Positions 1 through 12,789 of a stretch of 64,000 nt of DNA are shown here, piece after piece. The notes beneath the pieces were generated by a model that made no database searches, was not told the origin of the DNA, and saw nothing but the letters and a program-made list of their open reading frames with translations. The translations under genes and the position numbers were made by a program. Within the stretch, counting starts at the first letter, position 1; every line of letters starts with the position of its first letter. The stretch spans positions 59,906,711-59,970,710 of the forward strand of contig NC_080544.1 in the NCBI RefSeq assembly GCF_028640845.1, written 5' to 3'. Origin of the DNA: Ahaetulla prasina (lineage: Eukaryota > Chordata > Lepidosauria > Squamata > Colubridae).

Positions 1-847
1 TATGCTACATAAAGGGCTTTGCTTTCTATTTCTTATTTGGAAACCAGATGTCTGATTATCAGAAACCCTGTGGCAGGAGTCCCTGAGAGGCAAGCGGACT
101 ATTCTGCCAGATGTTGGGAAGTGGGCCAATTTTAATATCTTCTTCTGGATGACTTTGTCTTAATTTATCTGGTTAAGCAATGAGCTGTTTGGATTCGATG
201 ACAGGGAAATAAATGGCTGGTGCAATCCCTGATCACTTCCTAGGATTAGGATTACTACTGAGTTTTAAAAAGAAACAAACCAAAAATCTATTTTACGTGT
301 CTTTTTATAGGTCTTTTTCCACTTTTTATTAAAAGTTTAGAAACAGGCAAGGGGTAACATTTGAATCACTTTCATATATGCAATACCGTGCTTCTGGCTT
401 TTTTTCTGAATAAAGAAAAAACTCTACTTTTGCACTTGGTCTACTCTGCAATTAAGGTAGCATGTGATAATAGAATATTGGATTATCTAAAAATTGCTAT
501 TTATTATAGAATTGTCTGTAATAATTGCCTACTCTAGGCAATTACAGAATTGTCTTCTACTTCTAGGCAATGCTGCAAACACAATTTGTTAGCCATCTCA
601 AAATAATTACTTCATGATCACTTAGACCCCAAACTGAGCAAAACTGGAGAGATACTTAGAGTTTTCCAAGAAGTTCAAGTTTTCCAGCTGTGTGAGAATG
701 GAGGACCTCACAGGATTTTGTTTATTGTTCTTGGCTTCTCTCACTCACTGCTGAACTGCCTGGAAAAGCACAAACCATAATGCAGCCACATATCTCAGAA
801 GACTTGTTCTCTCATCCCAAAGGGAAGGCACCGTGTAATAGAGTTAA
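1..847. other. No recognised feature
   Basis: AT-rich sequence with no coding signature, no recognisable repeat and no long ORF. It is probably intergenic or very old repeat-derived DNA. Confidence 0.5.
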
Positions 848-1062
848 GTTACAGGAAGACAGATTCCAATTGTATGTTAGAATACATTTCCTAGCAATAA
901 AAAAGCTTGACAGTAGAACCAATTACTCAGAAAGGTAAGGGGCTCTCCCTCACTGCCTGAATTCAAACAAAAATTGCACAACCATCTGTTGTAGATACTT
1001 CAATTTGGATTCCTATATTGGGTGAGGAGGTGGATTCAATGGCTGTTTTCAACATTATGGTT
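848..1062 (+). mobile_element. Ancient CR1-like LINE 3' fragment
   Basis: The order of words here (the 'ggctctccctcactg' stretch, then a 'cttcaatttggattcc' stretch, then a degraded 'tgggtgaggaggtgg') follows the 3' region of old amniote CR1 elements. The same order appears at about 48450-48560. No ORF survives and divergence is high, so the boundaries are approximate. Confidence 0.45.
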
Positions 1063-1517
1063 CCACATGAAAATTAAGATTCTTTATAGGATTTTCACAT
1101 ATTTCTGTGTGCTACATAAAAATTATATAATGCAGATGTCTTTATATAGACGTGGGATGGGCCCACTCATCCCATGTGCACAACCAATGCAGGGTCTCAG
1201 CTATGCCTCCTTCTGGCAAAAATTAGCTGTTGAAAGGTTATTTTAACCTCCTGCCTCCTTAATATGCTTCTTTATGCTTAAAATGGAAGTTTCCCTTCGA
1301 CAGGTCAGGTCAAAATTCTGTTATTTGACAGGCCATCAAACATTAGATGGTATAAAAGAGCAGTACAGTCAAAGAGCTTATTTTAAAATTTGTTATTTGT
1401 TTTGCTCATCTACAAGTTATTTATGATGGCCTTCCCCAAAACTTCAATCTTCTGATCATCCTGGACTACAACTTCAATAATTTTCAGGTTTCAAGCTAAT
1501 AAGTATACTAGCTAAAT

Positions 1518-1675
1518 CAGCGGTCACCAATTGGTAGTCTGTGAGAAAAAATATTGCATTTTTTATATTTAACTAAATACTATTTTACCTTTTTAAAAAA
1601 TTCATATTAGTGATCTGCAAGATTTAAAATTATGAATTTAATGGTCCCTGAGGTCCGAAAGGTTGGCAACCCCAG
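1518..1675. mobile_element. hAT MITE (158 bp), same family as 22584-23366
   Basis: The element begins CAGCGGTCACCAA and ends GGTTGGCAACCCCAG. It is flanked by agctaaat (1510-1517) and agctaaac (1676-1683), an 8-bp TSD with one mismatch, which is diagnostic of hAT transposition. Both ends are closely similar to the two ends of the element at 22584-23366: the right end reverse-complements to its left end, including the 'ggacctcagggacca' and 'aaattcataatttta' words. This is therefore an internally deleted, non-autonomous member of that family. Confidence 0.85.
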
Positions 1676-2131
1676 AGCTAAACAGTCTGATGGTTTTAGC
1701 TGAGCAAGTTTGGTTGGAACTTGGTTGAGAAAGACTGATTTAATGTTTTAATCACTATAGAAAGGATTTCCCAGAGAACTACAGCTCTTGTGCATTATAA
1801 AGATGAAAATAAAAAGGTTATCAGCATGCCATCCTCAACCCCCTTTCATCCACAAGCTTTCATGGACCATAACAGTGTTCTTTATTTGGTGGAGTTCTGT
1901 TCTTTCTCTGCATTACCATCAGGAATTTTCCTGATTTAAATAAATAAGAAACATTTCTTTGGAGGAGAACAATAGGCCTATTTTCTATAACTTGCCTTGA
2001 AAGAAGAGGAAAAGCTAGAAGTATGTGAGGGATTCAGTTGGCAGCTCCCATAACTGGCCCCTTCCTGGCTGGTGAGGATGGTTTTAACAGCAGCAACACA
2101 GCAGATCACAACAATGGATCTAAGAACAAAA

Positions 2132-2204
<73 letters not shown>
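2132..2204. repeat. (ATCT)n microsatellite, about 18 copies
   Basis: An uninterrupted ATCT/ATAG tetranucleotide array. It abuts the 5' side of the LINE fragment that follows. ATAG is one of the two motifs reported to be seeded by snake CR1-L3 LINEs, although here it lies on the 5' side of the fragment. Confidence 0.97.
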
Positions 2205-3105
2205 GGTAGACTTTAGGAGAAACCCTTCCATACTTCCACCTCTCACAATACTGGACAACACAGTATCCATAGTAGAAACCTTCAAATTTCTAGGTTCTAC
2301 CACATCACAAGATCTAAAATGGACAGTTAACATCAAAAAAGGACAACAAAGAAAGTTCTTTTTGCACCAACTCAGTAAGCTCAAACTGCCCAAGGAGCTG
2401 CTGATTCAGTTCTACAGAAGAATTATTGAGTCTGTCATCTGCACCTCTATAACTGTCTGGTTTGGTTCTGCAACCCAACAAGACAGACCCAGACTTCCGA
2501 GGATAATTTTAACTGCAGAAAAAACAATTGCTACCAACCTGCCTTCCATTGAGGACCTGTATACTGCACGAATCAAAAAGAGGGCTTGAAAATATTTACA
2601 GACCCCTCACATCCTGGACACAAACTGTTTCAACTCCTACCCTCAAAACGACACTATATAGCACTGCACATCAGAACAACCAGACACAAGAACAATTTTT
2701 TCTTGAATGCCATCACTCTGCTAAACAAATAATTCCCTCAACACTGTCAAACTATTTACTAAGTCAGCACTACTGTTAATCTTATCATCGTTCCCATCAT
2801 CCATATCCTTCCACTTATGACTGTATGACTGTAACTTTGTTGCTTGTATCCATATAATTTATATTGATATTGTTTCCTGATTGCTTATTTGTAGCCTATG
2901 ACTATAATTAAGTGTTGTATCATTAAGTGTTAAATTTGTACCCTATGACTATCATTAAGTGTTGTAAGTGTTGTACCTTGATGAAGGTATCTTTTCTTTT
3001 ATGTACACTGAGAGCATATGCACCAAGACAAATTCCTTGTGTGTCCAATCACACTTGGCCAATTAAAATTCTATTCTATTCTATTCTATTCTATTCTATT
3101 CTATC
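2205..3105 (+). mobile_element. L2/L3-like LINE, 3' reverse-transcriptase fragment with (CTATT)n tail
   Basis: A conceptual product from 2362 reads HQLSKLKLPKELL, IESVICTSITVWFGSAT and then a degraded AEKTIATNLPS block. This is the thumb/post-RT region of L2/CR1-clade non-LTR retrotransposons. The frame breaks near 2588 and continues in another frame to 2779. The 3' UTR ends with 'cacttggccaattaaa' followed by seven CTATT-type pentamers (3071-3105). The element is 5'-truncated and dead. A second copy of the same 3' end is at 8636-8780. AATAG-tailed CR1-L3 elements are described in colubroid snakes; assignment to that exact family is inference. Confidence 0.8.
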
Positions 3106-3432
3106 ATCTATCTGTCTATTTACATGTCACTCAATTCCCAATTCTAAAGTTGTGCCAACAGCTATTGCTACTCTGCTGCCTAGGCCCCCCAAACAGTGTA
3201 TCTGCAAGGTTGTATTAATCAAATATTTTTAAAACAATCCAAAAAGTGTATAGATCTTCTAGTAAGTAACTAAGCAATGATGCACATTAAACAGGATAGT
3301 TGTGTGTGATGCATATATGAAACATATATGAACTTACTTTAATATATTTACAATAATTTATCCCTAAACATTTAAAAAATCTCAAGCAGCTAAATGGAAC
3401 TTATGTCAAGTAGGTAAGGATAGGATTGCACC

Positions 3433-3570
3433 CAGTGGTGGAATTCAGCCAGTTCTCACCGCTTCCGGAGAACCGATTGTTAACTTTCTGAGCAGTTTGG
3501 CAAAACTGATTGTTGGAAGAAATCATTAGGGCAGAGAACTGGTTGTTAAATTATTTGAATCCCACTACTG
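3433..3570. mobile_element. hAT MITE (138 bp) with perfect 8-bp TSD
   Basis: The element starts CAGTGGTGGAATTC and ends GAATCCCACTACTG, which are terminal inverted repeats. It is flanked on both sides by the identical octamer attgcacc (3425-3432 and 3571-3578). It has no coding capacity, so transposase must have been supplied in trans. Confidence 0.93.
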
Positions 3571-3578
3571 ATTGCACC

Positions 3579-4335
3579 CTTCAATTTGTAGTTCACTCAG
3601 TCCTGAATGGTAGTTTTAGATAATATTTTTGTACAGCAATGCATTAATTTGTATATATTTTTTATTTTTGTATTGTGTATTTTGATAAATAACACTGTAA
3701 CTCATAAAGTACTTGCTGTCAACTTCAAAATGAATCGGGCCTGTTGCAGCCATTTTCTCCGTTTCTCAGCTTGATACACTTTGGGAGGAGGAGGGAGTTC
3801 TGAAATGTCAGACCAGACATCAACAACTGACTATCTTGTGGGAACCAAGATCATCTCAAAAGGTGCTGGCTAGAGACTGGAAATGGTTACCAAGGAGATG
3901 CCAGAACACCTAATTGGACAACGTGACAAGGAGGGACATTATATTGAAAGCACCACACAAACTGTGAACACGCAGGGAGACTGAGGTCATTATTAATGAT
4001 CTATAGAGAAAGGGTGTACTTGGAGAACCAGTCAACATGTACCTATCAGCTCTAGTATAAGACTAAAAGGTATTGATGGCCTTTGGCTGCTTTCTCCAAC
4101 TCAGTACATCTTAAAAGTAATCAAAGGGCTTCTTTGGGAGCATTAAGTAAACTTTAATGCTTGTCTTTCTTCCTCCACAGGGATGATGAAAATTTTGGAG
4201 TAGTTTGAAATTAGAAATATTTGGCAATTTGTATGAGATAATCATACACTTTCGACATGCTGTTTATCACTGGGTCTCGTTCTATTTATATTGTTCTATT
4301 TAAATCACTGAAATAATTTGAGAAATGTTTTCTTT
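3579..4335. other. No recognised feature
   Basis: No gene, RNA or clear repeat was seen in this interval. A short TTTA-rich stretch at 4320-4370 belongs to the 3' tail of the minus-strand LINE that follows. Confidence 0.5.
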
Positions 4336-5265
4336 CTATTTATTTATTTTTCTTTTTATTTATTTATTTTGTCACATCATCATATAAAAAGATTATATAG
4401 TATATAAACATATATATGAGTAAATATTAGGAGATATAAGCATATATATATATATATATATATATAGGGAGAAGAAAAGAAAAACAATAGGACAGGAACG
4501 GTAGGCACGTTTGTGCGCTTATGCATGCCCCTTATGGTCCTCTTAGGAATGGGGTGAGGTCAATATTAGAAAGTTTTTGGTTAAAGCTTTTAGGATTATG
4601 GGAAGAGACCACAGAGTCAGGTAAAGTATTCCAAGCATTGATGATTCTGTTACAAAAGTCATATTTTCTGCAATCTAGATTAAAGCGGTTAACATTAAGT
4701 TTAAATCTGTTGGTTGCTCTTGTATTATTGCAATTAAAGCTGAAGTAGTCTTTAACAGGAAGGACATTACAATAGATGATTCTATGAGTTAAACTTAAGT
4801 CTTGTCGAAGGCGACGGAGTTCCAAGTTTTCTAAGCCTAGGATTTCAAGTCTGGTGGGATAAGGTATTTTGTTGTTTTCAGAGGAATGGAGAACTCTTCT
4901 TGTAAAATATTTCTGGACTCGTTCAATTGTATTGATGTCAGAGATGTGGTAAGGGTTCCAAACAGGCGAGCTGTATTCTAGAATTGGTCTAGCAAATGTT
5001 TTATACGCTCTGGTTAGTAGTGTAGTGTTTTTGGAAAGGAGCTACGCAAGATTAGGTTTACAACTCTTAGAGCCTTTTTTGCTATGTAGTTACAGTGGGC
5101 TTTGGCACTTAGATCATTTGACATGAAAACTCCAAGGTCTTTAACAGGGTGGGGGTCATCTGTAAGGTAATGTCCATCAAGTATGTACTTAGTGTTTGGG
5201 TTCTTTTTTCCAATATGTAAGACTGAGCATTTGCTGGTTGAGATTTGGAGTTGCCAAGTTTTAGA
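4336..5265 (-). mobile_element. L2-like LINE (family A), 5'-truncated, minus strand
   Basis: Reverse-strand translation at 4825-4532 gives the conserved C-terminus of this LINE family (LTHRIIYCNVLPVKDYFSFN, NRFKLNVNRFNLDCRKYDF, NTLPDSVVSS, LTPFLRG). 5265-5109 gives an upstream RT segment (WQLQIST-like, then GHYLTDDPHPVKDLGVF in broken frames). The 3' UTR contains the family word 'ggaacggtaggcacg', followed by an AT-rich tail with a (TA)n run at 4441-4466. The same family occurs at 12165-12215, 49575-49977 and 51470-57617. Frameshifts make it a pseudogene. Confidence 0.85.
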
Positions 5266-5299
5266 CCAAGTGGTCTAAACTGCAAACCCAATTGTCTGT

Positions 5300-5690
5300 A
5301 CAGGTAGTCCTCAATTTGCAACCACAATTGAGCCCAAAATTTATGTTGTTAAGTGAGAAATTTGTTAAGTGAGTTTTGCTCCATTTTACGATTTTTTTTG
5401 CCACATTTGTTAAGTGAATTACTGCAGTTGTTAAATTAGCAACATGGTTGCTAAGTGAATCTGGTTTCCTCATTGAATTTGCTTGTCAGAAGGTCGCAGA
5501 AGTTGATCACATGACCCTGGGCTCTGTAACCGTCATAAATATGCACAAGTTGCCAAGCATCCAAATTTTGATCATGTGACCATGCTGCAATGGTCATAAG
5601 TGTGAAAAATGGTCATAAGTCACTTTTTTCAGTGTCATTGTAACTTTGAACAGTCACTAAATGAACTGTTTTAAGTTGAAGACTAACTAT
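5300..5690 (-). mobile_element. Palindromic TA-flanked MITE, about 390 bp
   Basis: The left end reads tacaggtagtcctcaatttgc and the right end gaagactaactata. These are degraded inverted repeats of the clearer copy at 14535-14935, which lies in the opposite orientation. The interior is rich in repeated 'cttaacaa' and 'gtcataag' words. The TA at each end fits Tc1/mariner-like target use, but the family is not certain. The right terminus is eroded. Confidence 0.7.
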
Positions 5691-8635
5691 ATACGTTTGT
5701 TTGAGTTTGGCCAACCCATAGTTTAAACCTGATCTTGGCCTTGAAGGACTTATTCTTTGTTAAAAACCCTACACTGGGAATCCACGCAGTGACCAAGATC
5801 TTGAAGCATTACACTAAAAAGGCCACAACACTTTGTGCAAATAAACAGAGGGAATGAGGATTTTGCTTTCCAAACAAAAGAATTATTTCCGGAATAAACT
5901 GCTTGCCATAATGACAGAGTGAGATTTCTCCACAGGAATTTGGGAACCAGAGTTAAAACTGGCACACAAAATCAACTTAAAATAGAAGTGTCTTTTTGAA
6001 AGCAGTAAGAAGTATAATTCAGAATTTACCATACTAGTTTTCTTTTTCATTCATAAGAAACCCCTGCAGCTCTGAGCATCAAAAGAAAACAACTTACTCT
6101 GGAAAAGAACAAATATTCCTTATACAGTAAAACAGATATTTCTGTGGTTCCTTGTGCTTTCTCAAACAGGAAGAATGGATCAGAGCAGAAATAAAATATG
6201 TGAATGAAAGCTCTGGGGTCACGGTTCTGAAAAGCATGGTGGCCCCCTCTGTCAAGCAGCTGGAAACAATGGAGCCCCTTAAACATAGAATTCTTTGACG
6301 TATATAAAATTTAGTTTAAAAAAATGCAATTTAGCCTGAAATTCAGCAGTTTTGCTATCTAACTTACAGGTTTTTAGTTTATCCTATTGATGTAGAACTG
6401 GCTTTACACAGCAAAGACAAAATATGTCCATCAAAAATGCATGTTTTCTTAGGTTACTTGTACATGGGTATTGTCAGGCACAAACAACCAGATCCTCATG
6501 TGAAGAGTCAAAGCTAACTATGTTATTTTTTCTGCCTATAATACAGGAATCTCCCCAGGTTGTTTGCTTCCCTTTGGGAATAGATAGATAAGGTTTAATG
6601 GGAGGGGCAAAGTCAGTTCTGGACCTCTTGTGGCTACACAACAATTCAACAATAATTCCCTACTTGAGTCCTCCTCCCTGCCTAGTTGGGGATGTTTCTC
6701 ACCATGTTCAAAGCGGCTTAAATGTTGCATAATAAAATAAACATTTAAAGGAGAAAAAAGTACTCCAAACAATGTCATGCCCCAAAGTAAGGACTTTGTA
6801 TTTAGTGGGATTTTACCAAATCCAATTTAACGAGGACTGCATTTTATAATAGTTATTTAGAGCATAATAATCAGAGCTACCAAAAAGGATAGGTAAATCC
6901 ACAATCCCTTCACCAATACCATGTGTTATTTTTCTGTTGTTCATGTGGCTTCTGTTTCTTCCTGATCTTGTGTTGTTTCTCAAAATTCCTAAAGCAACTT
7001 TGCTCCAGTTTTGTTTTAAACCCATGAATTATCTTCATGAGTTTATTAACAAATAACATCAGAAGTACAATCATGACTTCATCAACAAACCATCTGGTCA
7101 TCACAGTCAATAAGATAAAATGATAGTGTGGTCTGGGACTATATAGTGCACTATGAAGGCTATAGATATATATAGTGGACTATGAAGGCAATATGAAGGA
7201 AAAAGAACAATGCAAAAACATTCAGAACAAAAGTTGCAAGCCATTGAAAATGGAAAGGGGTTTATTATTATGAAAAGAAAGAAAATGAAGCAAATGGTTT
7301 TGATAGGACTACTACTTAGTATGGATGAAAACAAGTAATTACCAGCACTTGGATTGAACAAAATTATTTCACATGCATTAATTATATGATGTAGGCATGA
7401 ATTTAGCAGACACGTAAACAGCCAACCAGTTGGTTATAGCTATGTAATTAACTTAGGCTTCTAACTACACAGACTTTTTGTCTAGACCTTGCCCAGAAAC
7501 GGGCACTTATTTCTTTCAGCAATGTGTGAAAAAAGTCTGCAAACACTACTGTGAGTTTTTCATGTTTCAGTGGTTTTCCTGCTATGCATGACTGCATTGG
7601 ATGCATTAATGCCCTCCCAATGGTTTTGCTGTCTCCATTTCCAGTGCTCCTTCAGGGAGAAGAGGAAGAGGAGGGGGAAAAGTTGCATTAAAAAACACGG
7701 TTCTGTCCTGTCATTTCAGAAGTGGAACAGATTTCAGTCATTCTACCCAGAAGTCTGGCTTTAAATAGCTTGGCTTTCATTGCAATGTTAAACGATGCAT
7801 ATTTGAGGGGGAAGGGGGAGATTGTACTGTAGAGCAAAAAGGCAGAAAATGTCTGAAGGAGTAATATACTTACTCTAGGACTGCTTGATGCTAGGAATCC
7901 ATCCCAGAAGAATTGCACTTTATGATTCCAGTACACCTTAATTAAGGCCAAGTGATTTTTCCTTCAGGTGACCATACCTTTAAGTGTGTTCTTTTCCCCA
8001 TCGCCTTGCATATGGATAGCAATGATGTGATGATAGAGGATAGAGGAGGCTATTCACCACTCTCTTTTGGGGTGTTAGTTTTCTTTCTTTGTTTTTTCAA
8101 AATCTCTCAGAAGCTCAGCTCATGTACTTTGGGTTTTCCCCCCCTTTATAAAAGGGAGACACACTCCCCCCCAATTGGCAAAGGATTAGAAAACAGTGAA
8201 TGCTCAAAAACACTGCTAAATATTGTTTGCCACCTAACTACAATGGCAGTCTAAAATGTTATTAGACTCTTACAGCATGGAAAAAACAAACAAATTGGGG
8301 TCCCTTCTAGTTCTTTGAACACGGGGTGTCTGCTTTATGGCAACCAAAATGATGCAATATGTAATGCATATTTTTAAAAATGGCAGCGCTTCGATCATAC
8401 CATTGTGGTTGCCATCTTGATTTTCTTTACCATATCCCGAAGATACCTCTGATGGAATGCAAATTACTCATCCTTGAGTTATCCAGAAAATCCACTGCAT
8501 CATGAATAATGGAATATTTTTACATTATCTTTTCTCCCAGAATCAAGAAAGTGAACAGAAATAGAAATATATAACTATAGGATATTATAGATTGTATTTA
8601 ATGTGTACACTAAATGTATGGATGAAATATAAATA
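5691..8635. other. No recognised feature
   Basis: Nearly 3 kb of AT-rich sequence with no coding exon, RNA or repeat that can be named. A short imperfect local duplication of a 'ctatatagtgcactatgaaggc'-type word lies at 7138-7192. ORFs of 60-100 codons occur on both strands but show no family motif and are at chance level. Confidence 0.5.
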
Positions 8636-8780
8636 TACCTTAATGAAGGTATCTTTTCTTTTATGTATACTGAGAGCATATGCATCAAGACAAATTCCTT
8701 GTGTGTCCAATCACACTTGGCCAATAAAAAATTCTATTCTATTCTATTCTATTCTATTCTATTCTATTCTATTCTATTCT
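8636..8780 (+). mobile_element. L2/L3-like LINE 3' end with (CTATT)n tail
   Basis: About 90 bp of the same 3' UTR as at 2970-3070 ('gaaggtatcttttctttt', 'gagagcatatgca', 'ccaatcacacttggcc'). It is followed by about ten copies of the ATTCT/CTATT pentamer at 8731-8780. It is a severely 5'-truncated insertion. Confidence 0.85.
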
Positions 8781-9928
8781 AAAACTAATATATAGAACAT
8801 GATGGGATCAGGAAAATGAATGCAATTGCCAGTCTTGTGGGCTGCAACTTGGTGGGCTGCATCAAAGTGCTACCTCACATACTAATATTAATATGTTTCC
8901 TCCAGTTAGACTTGTCCTATTTTCACTTAGCAAAAGGATAATTGGGGCTTCCTATTTCCTAAACCGATCATTTTCAACATATTCATTAATTCAATTATTC
9001 CATCTAGGCATTGCACAGGGAACGATATAAAATATATTATATAAATTTTAGTTTTGGCAATTAAGTAAGCCAAAATACTTTGCAACACAATATGAAATCT
9101 TAATGAAAGCAGAATTCTGGTAGAGATGTGGAGGCAAAAACACAGATTAAGTCAGATAATAAAAAAAATCACTATAATTTATTCAATCAAGTTATTTAAT
9201 ATTTTACCTATTATATTGATTTATATAACTGCCTTCCTCTGCTAATTGCAATTTGGTGAGTTAAGATTAAGATTAAAACCAATAACAAACGAGAACAACA
9301 AACAATAACAAAATAATACCATAAGAACATAATAGTGCTTAAGGACACTCAAAGCAAATTTATACAGTAATGACCATATTAAAAATCACATTGACAGGCT
9401 CATCCAACCTCCAGATCCAGAACGTCAAAATTCCTCAAGTACCTCTACTTTAGGCAAACAACTGAATGCTTCATTCCAATGTATATTTGACTATTTCAAA
9501 TTTCCAGGAAGCTGCCTACAAAAGGGATTATCATACCAGCCTGAAATTGGAAAAAGCAACCTGATGTTCTCCAGATGTTTTGGACAATAGCTGTCATAAT
9601 CTCATGTCATTAGCTTTGTAGCACTAATGGAAATCCACTACAGTTGAAGGACCTCAGGAAGCTACACTGGATACTATAACAAGAAAATGTGATTCTTTTA
9701 ATTGTATTCTTACTGACAGTAGTAGTGAGGATGTTAGTGTTAATGAGTTTGTAAATTTCAATTCTTGTAAACTGATTTATTAATGGTCTAATTACTATTG
9801 TAGGCTTCATATCTGAATCAGTCATTTTAACTTTATTCTTGTTTCATTCTACTTTTCTTGCAATAAACCCACATGAGAAAAATGCTTAGGGCCTTAATCT
9901 CTTAATTAAGTGGAAGTGTAATTTTGTT
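8781..9928. other. No recognised feature
   Basis: AT-rich sequence. The part around 9220-9330 has an A-rich, CR1-3'-end-like look, but nothing can be assigned with confidence. Confidence 0.45.
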
Positions 9929-11400
9929 CCCGTTCCAGTCTGGCTTCCGACCCGGTTATAGCACGGAGAGGGCTTTGGTCGCGTTGGTGGATGATCTCTG
10001 GAGGGCCAGGGACAGGGCTTGCTCCTCTGCCTTGGTCCTATTAGACCTCTCAGCGGCTTTTGATACCATCGACCATGGTATCCTGCTGCGCCGGTTGAAG
10101 GGATTGGGAGTGGGGGGCACCGTTTATTGGTGGTTCTCCTCCTATCTCTCTGACCGGTCGCAGACGGTGTTGACGGGGGGGCAGAGGTCGTCCTCGAGGC
10201 ACCTCACTTGTGGGGTGCCTCAGGGGTCGATTCTCTTGCCTACCCTGTTCAACATCTATATGAAGCCGCTGGGTGAGGTCATCAGTGGTTTCGGGGTGAG
10301 TTATCATCTGTACGCTGATGATACTCAGCTGTACCTTTCCACCCCGGACCACCCCAGCAGGCGGTCAAGTGCTGTCCCGGTGTCTGGAAGCTGTACGGGT
10401 CTGGATGGGGAGAAACAGACTCAAGCTCAATCCCTCCAAGACGGAGTGGCTGTGGATGCCGGCACCCCGGTACAGTCAGCTGCATCCGCGGCTGACTGTT
10501 GGGGGCGAGTTAGTGGCCCCAAAGGAGGTGGTCCGCAACTTGGACGTCCTCCTGGATGGACGGCTGTCCTTTGATGAACATCTGGCGGCCGTCTCCAGGA
10601 GGGCCTTTTACCAAGTTCGCTTGGTCCGCCAGTTGCGTCCCTTCCTTGACCGGGATGCCTTATGCACGGTCACTCATGCTCTGGTTACATCTAGGTTGGA
10701 TTACTGCAATGCTCTCTACATGGGGTTGCCCTTGAGGTGCACCCGAAGGCTACAGTTAGTCCAGAATGCGGCTGCGCGAGTGGTAATGGGAGCCGCTCGT
10801 GGCTCCCACATAACACCACTACTCCGTAGCCTGCACTGGCTTCCTGTGGTTTTCCGGGTGCGCTTCAAGATTTTGGTTACCACCTTTAAAGCGCTCCATG
10901 GCTTAGGACCCGGGGACTTACGAGACTGCCTGCTGTTACCTTATGCCTCCCACCGACCCGTACGCTCTCACAGAGAGGGTCTCCTCAGGGTGCCGTCCGC
11001 CAAACAGTGTCGGCTGGCGGCCCCCAGGAGCAGGGCCTTCTCTGTGGAGGCACCGACGCTCTGGAACGAACTTCCCCCTGGCTTACGTCAAGTGCCTGAT
11101 CTTCGGACCTTCCGTCGTGAGCTCAAAACACACCTATTTATTCAAGCGGGACTGGCATAATAGTGTCAAATTTTAATTTGGGGCTTTATTAATATTTTTA
11201 AAAATTTTAAAACTAAATTTTAACCGGGTTTTATTATTTATATGTCTATTTTAAATATTTGGCCTATTTAATAAGTTTTTTAGATTAATGTTTTACTTTG
11301 TATATTTATGTGTTTTTTATATGGCTGTACACCGCCCTGAGTCCCTAGGGAGATAGGGCGGTATAAAAGTATGAATAAATAAATAAAAAAATAAAAAAAT
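9929..11400 (+). mobile_element. CR1 LINE, 5'-truncated, reverse transcriptase and 3' UTR
   Basis: The insertion begins inside the RT domain at FQSGFRPGYSTE (9939). It continues through LVLLDLSAAFDTIDHGILL, the CGVPQGS motif and the catalytic box YHLYADDTQLY (about 10297-10330). A frameshift near 10330 moves the rest into another frame: GRNRLKLNPSKTEWLWMP, LDYCNALYMGLPL, LQLVQNAAARVV and the C-terminal APTLWNELPPGLR, ending at 11160. The 3' UTR ends in the CR1 hairpin 'accgccctgagtccctaggg' and a TAAATAAATAAA-type tail. The initial FQSG was preceded by more ORF2 in full-length copies (compare 52191-56899). The element is inactive. Confidence 0.95.
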
Positions 11401-12026
11401 AATTTAACCACATCTTTCTGCAGTCCTCCTAGTCGGCTCGCTAAACTGAGATATAGTCACAACAGCAGAAATGTGTAGCAAACATACTTCTTGTTTTTCC
11501 AACCTCAGAAGTAGTTCCTGATGGGATCCTTGCATTTTAAATTATGTCTGCATGCTAGAAATGCCTCAGCTGTTTGTAGCGCTTTTAGTTAATGGCAGTC
11601 TGCCTTTTCCAGATTCTAAATGAAGCTGAGCTGGTCCATTCCTACTAATGTTTCTATAACCTCTTTGTTTAGGGGCGGGGGGAAGAAATAGAGTAATACT
11701 CATATATTTGTAATGGAGAAAACACATATTGCAACTGGATGCTCCAGGGAACCTTGCAGGTGGGGGAGAAGTCATCTATCACGTACTGACTTCTTTAGTC
11801 TGGAAATTTAAACTTAAATTTTCCCGAGTTTAACTTTGAGAAAGGACAGTGCAAGATTTCTAGAAAGTAGTTTGTCAGTTTCACTGTTTAGTAAGGGATA
11901 AAGAAAAGTTGTGCTGGGAAGAATCATGGGTACCTATAGGAGCATGGGTATGTATGGTAGGGTATGTATGTAGGATATGAACACAAATAGGAATTAAATC
12001 TGGCCATTAGATTGCAGGATAACACA
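11401..12026. other. No recognised feature
   Basis: Unique-looking sequence without coding or repeat signature. Confidence 0.45.
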
Positions 12027-12082
12027 GTATGTATGTATGTATGTATGTATGTATGTATGTATGTATGTATGTATGTATGTAT
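12027..12082. repeat. (GTAT)n microsatellite, about 14 copies
   Basis: An uninterrupted GTAT/ATGT tetranucleotide array. Confidence 0.97.
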
Positions 12083-12164
12083 TTCATCAAGCATGTATTT
12101 GATAACAGATACAAGTGTAAACATACAAATGAGATGGATACAAATAAAGGAAACATTAGGACAT

Positions 12165-12215
12165 GATGACAGGGACGGTAGGCATGCTGGTGCGCTTAAG
12201 CACGCCCCTTATCCA
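12165..12215 (-). mobile_element. L2-like LINE (family A) 3' UTR scrap
   Basis: The words 'gacggtaggcatgctggtgc' and 'aagcacgccccttat' match the 3' UTR of the LINEs at 4490-4530 and 49710-49755 (minus orientation). Only about 50 bp remain. Confidence 0.65.
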
Positions 12216-12789
12216 ACAGCACCACTATGTCCCAGTCAGCTCACTTGTGACATGCTACATACATCTGATTTTCTTTTACAATATTAATTATTTTAATTTC
12301 TTAAAAATGAAAGCAAAAATTAGCAAAACAAATTATCACCTCCAGCATCTTATTTACCTGAGCCCCATAAAATTCCTACTGGAACAATACAGAAGATCCT
12401 TGAAATCAATTTTCTTCTTGTAAATGGGCTGTGTAACTTGTGGTGCTTATTATGGTAACAATTTTACACCTACCTATGTTCTCAAAGTTTCAAATTTGTA
12501 GCCAGGCAAAAAATGTACTTTCCCTGGTGAGTTGTCTTGGGAAAGTAACAGCTGTGTTAATAACAATTCTTCATCTATAAAATGCAAAGAATTGTTAATA
12601 TGGGGAATGACCCATGAGTTGTAACTTTTCAACAGACATATGGTAATTTCAAAAAGTTTCCTTAGAGTTTCCCAATGACTGCAGAGAACAGCTACAAGAA
12701 TGTTACAGACTTATGACTGATTTCAGAAAAGTTGTCCCTTCCACAAAGGGAAAACCCATATTTTATGGCCTTCTGGAAGACTAACAGAG

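Noticed and set aside
10050..10485. Antisense ORFs in CR1 copies (also at 37782-38853 and 53022-54540)
   Set aside because: Shadows of the conserved RT coding strand; the opposite strand carries the RT motifs.
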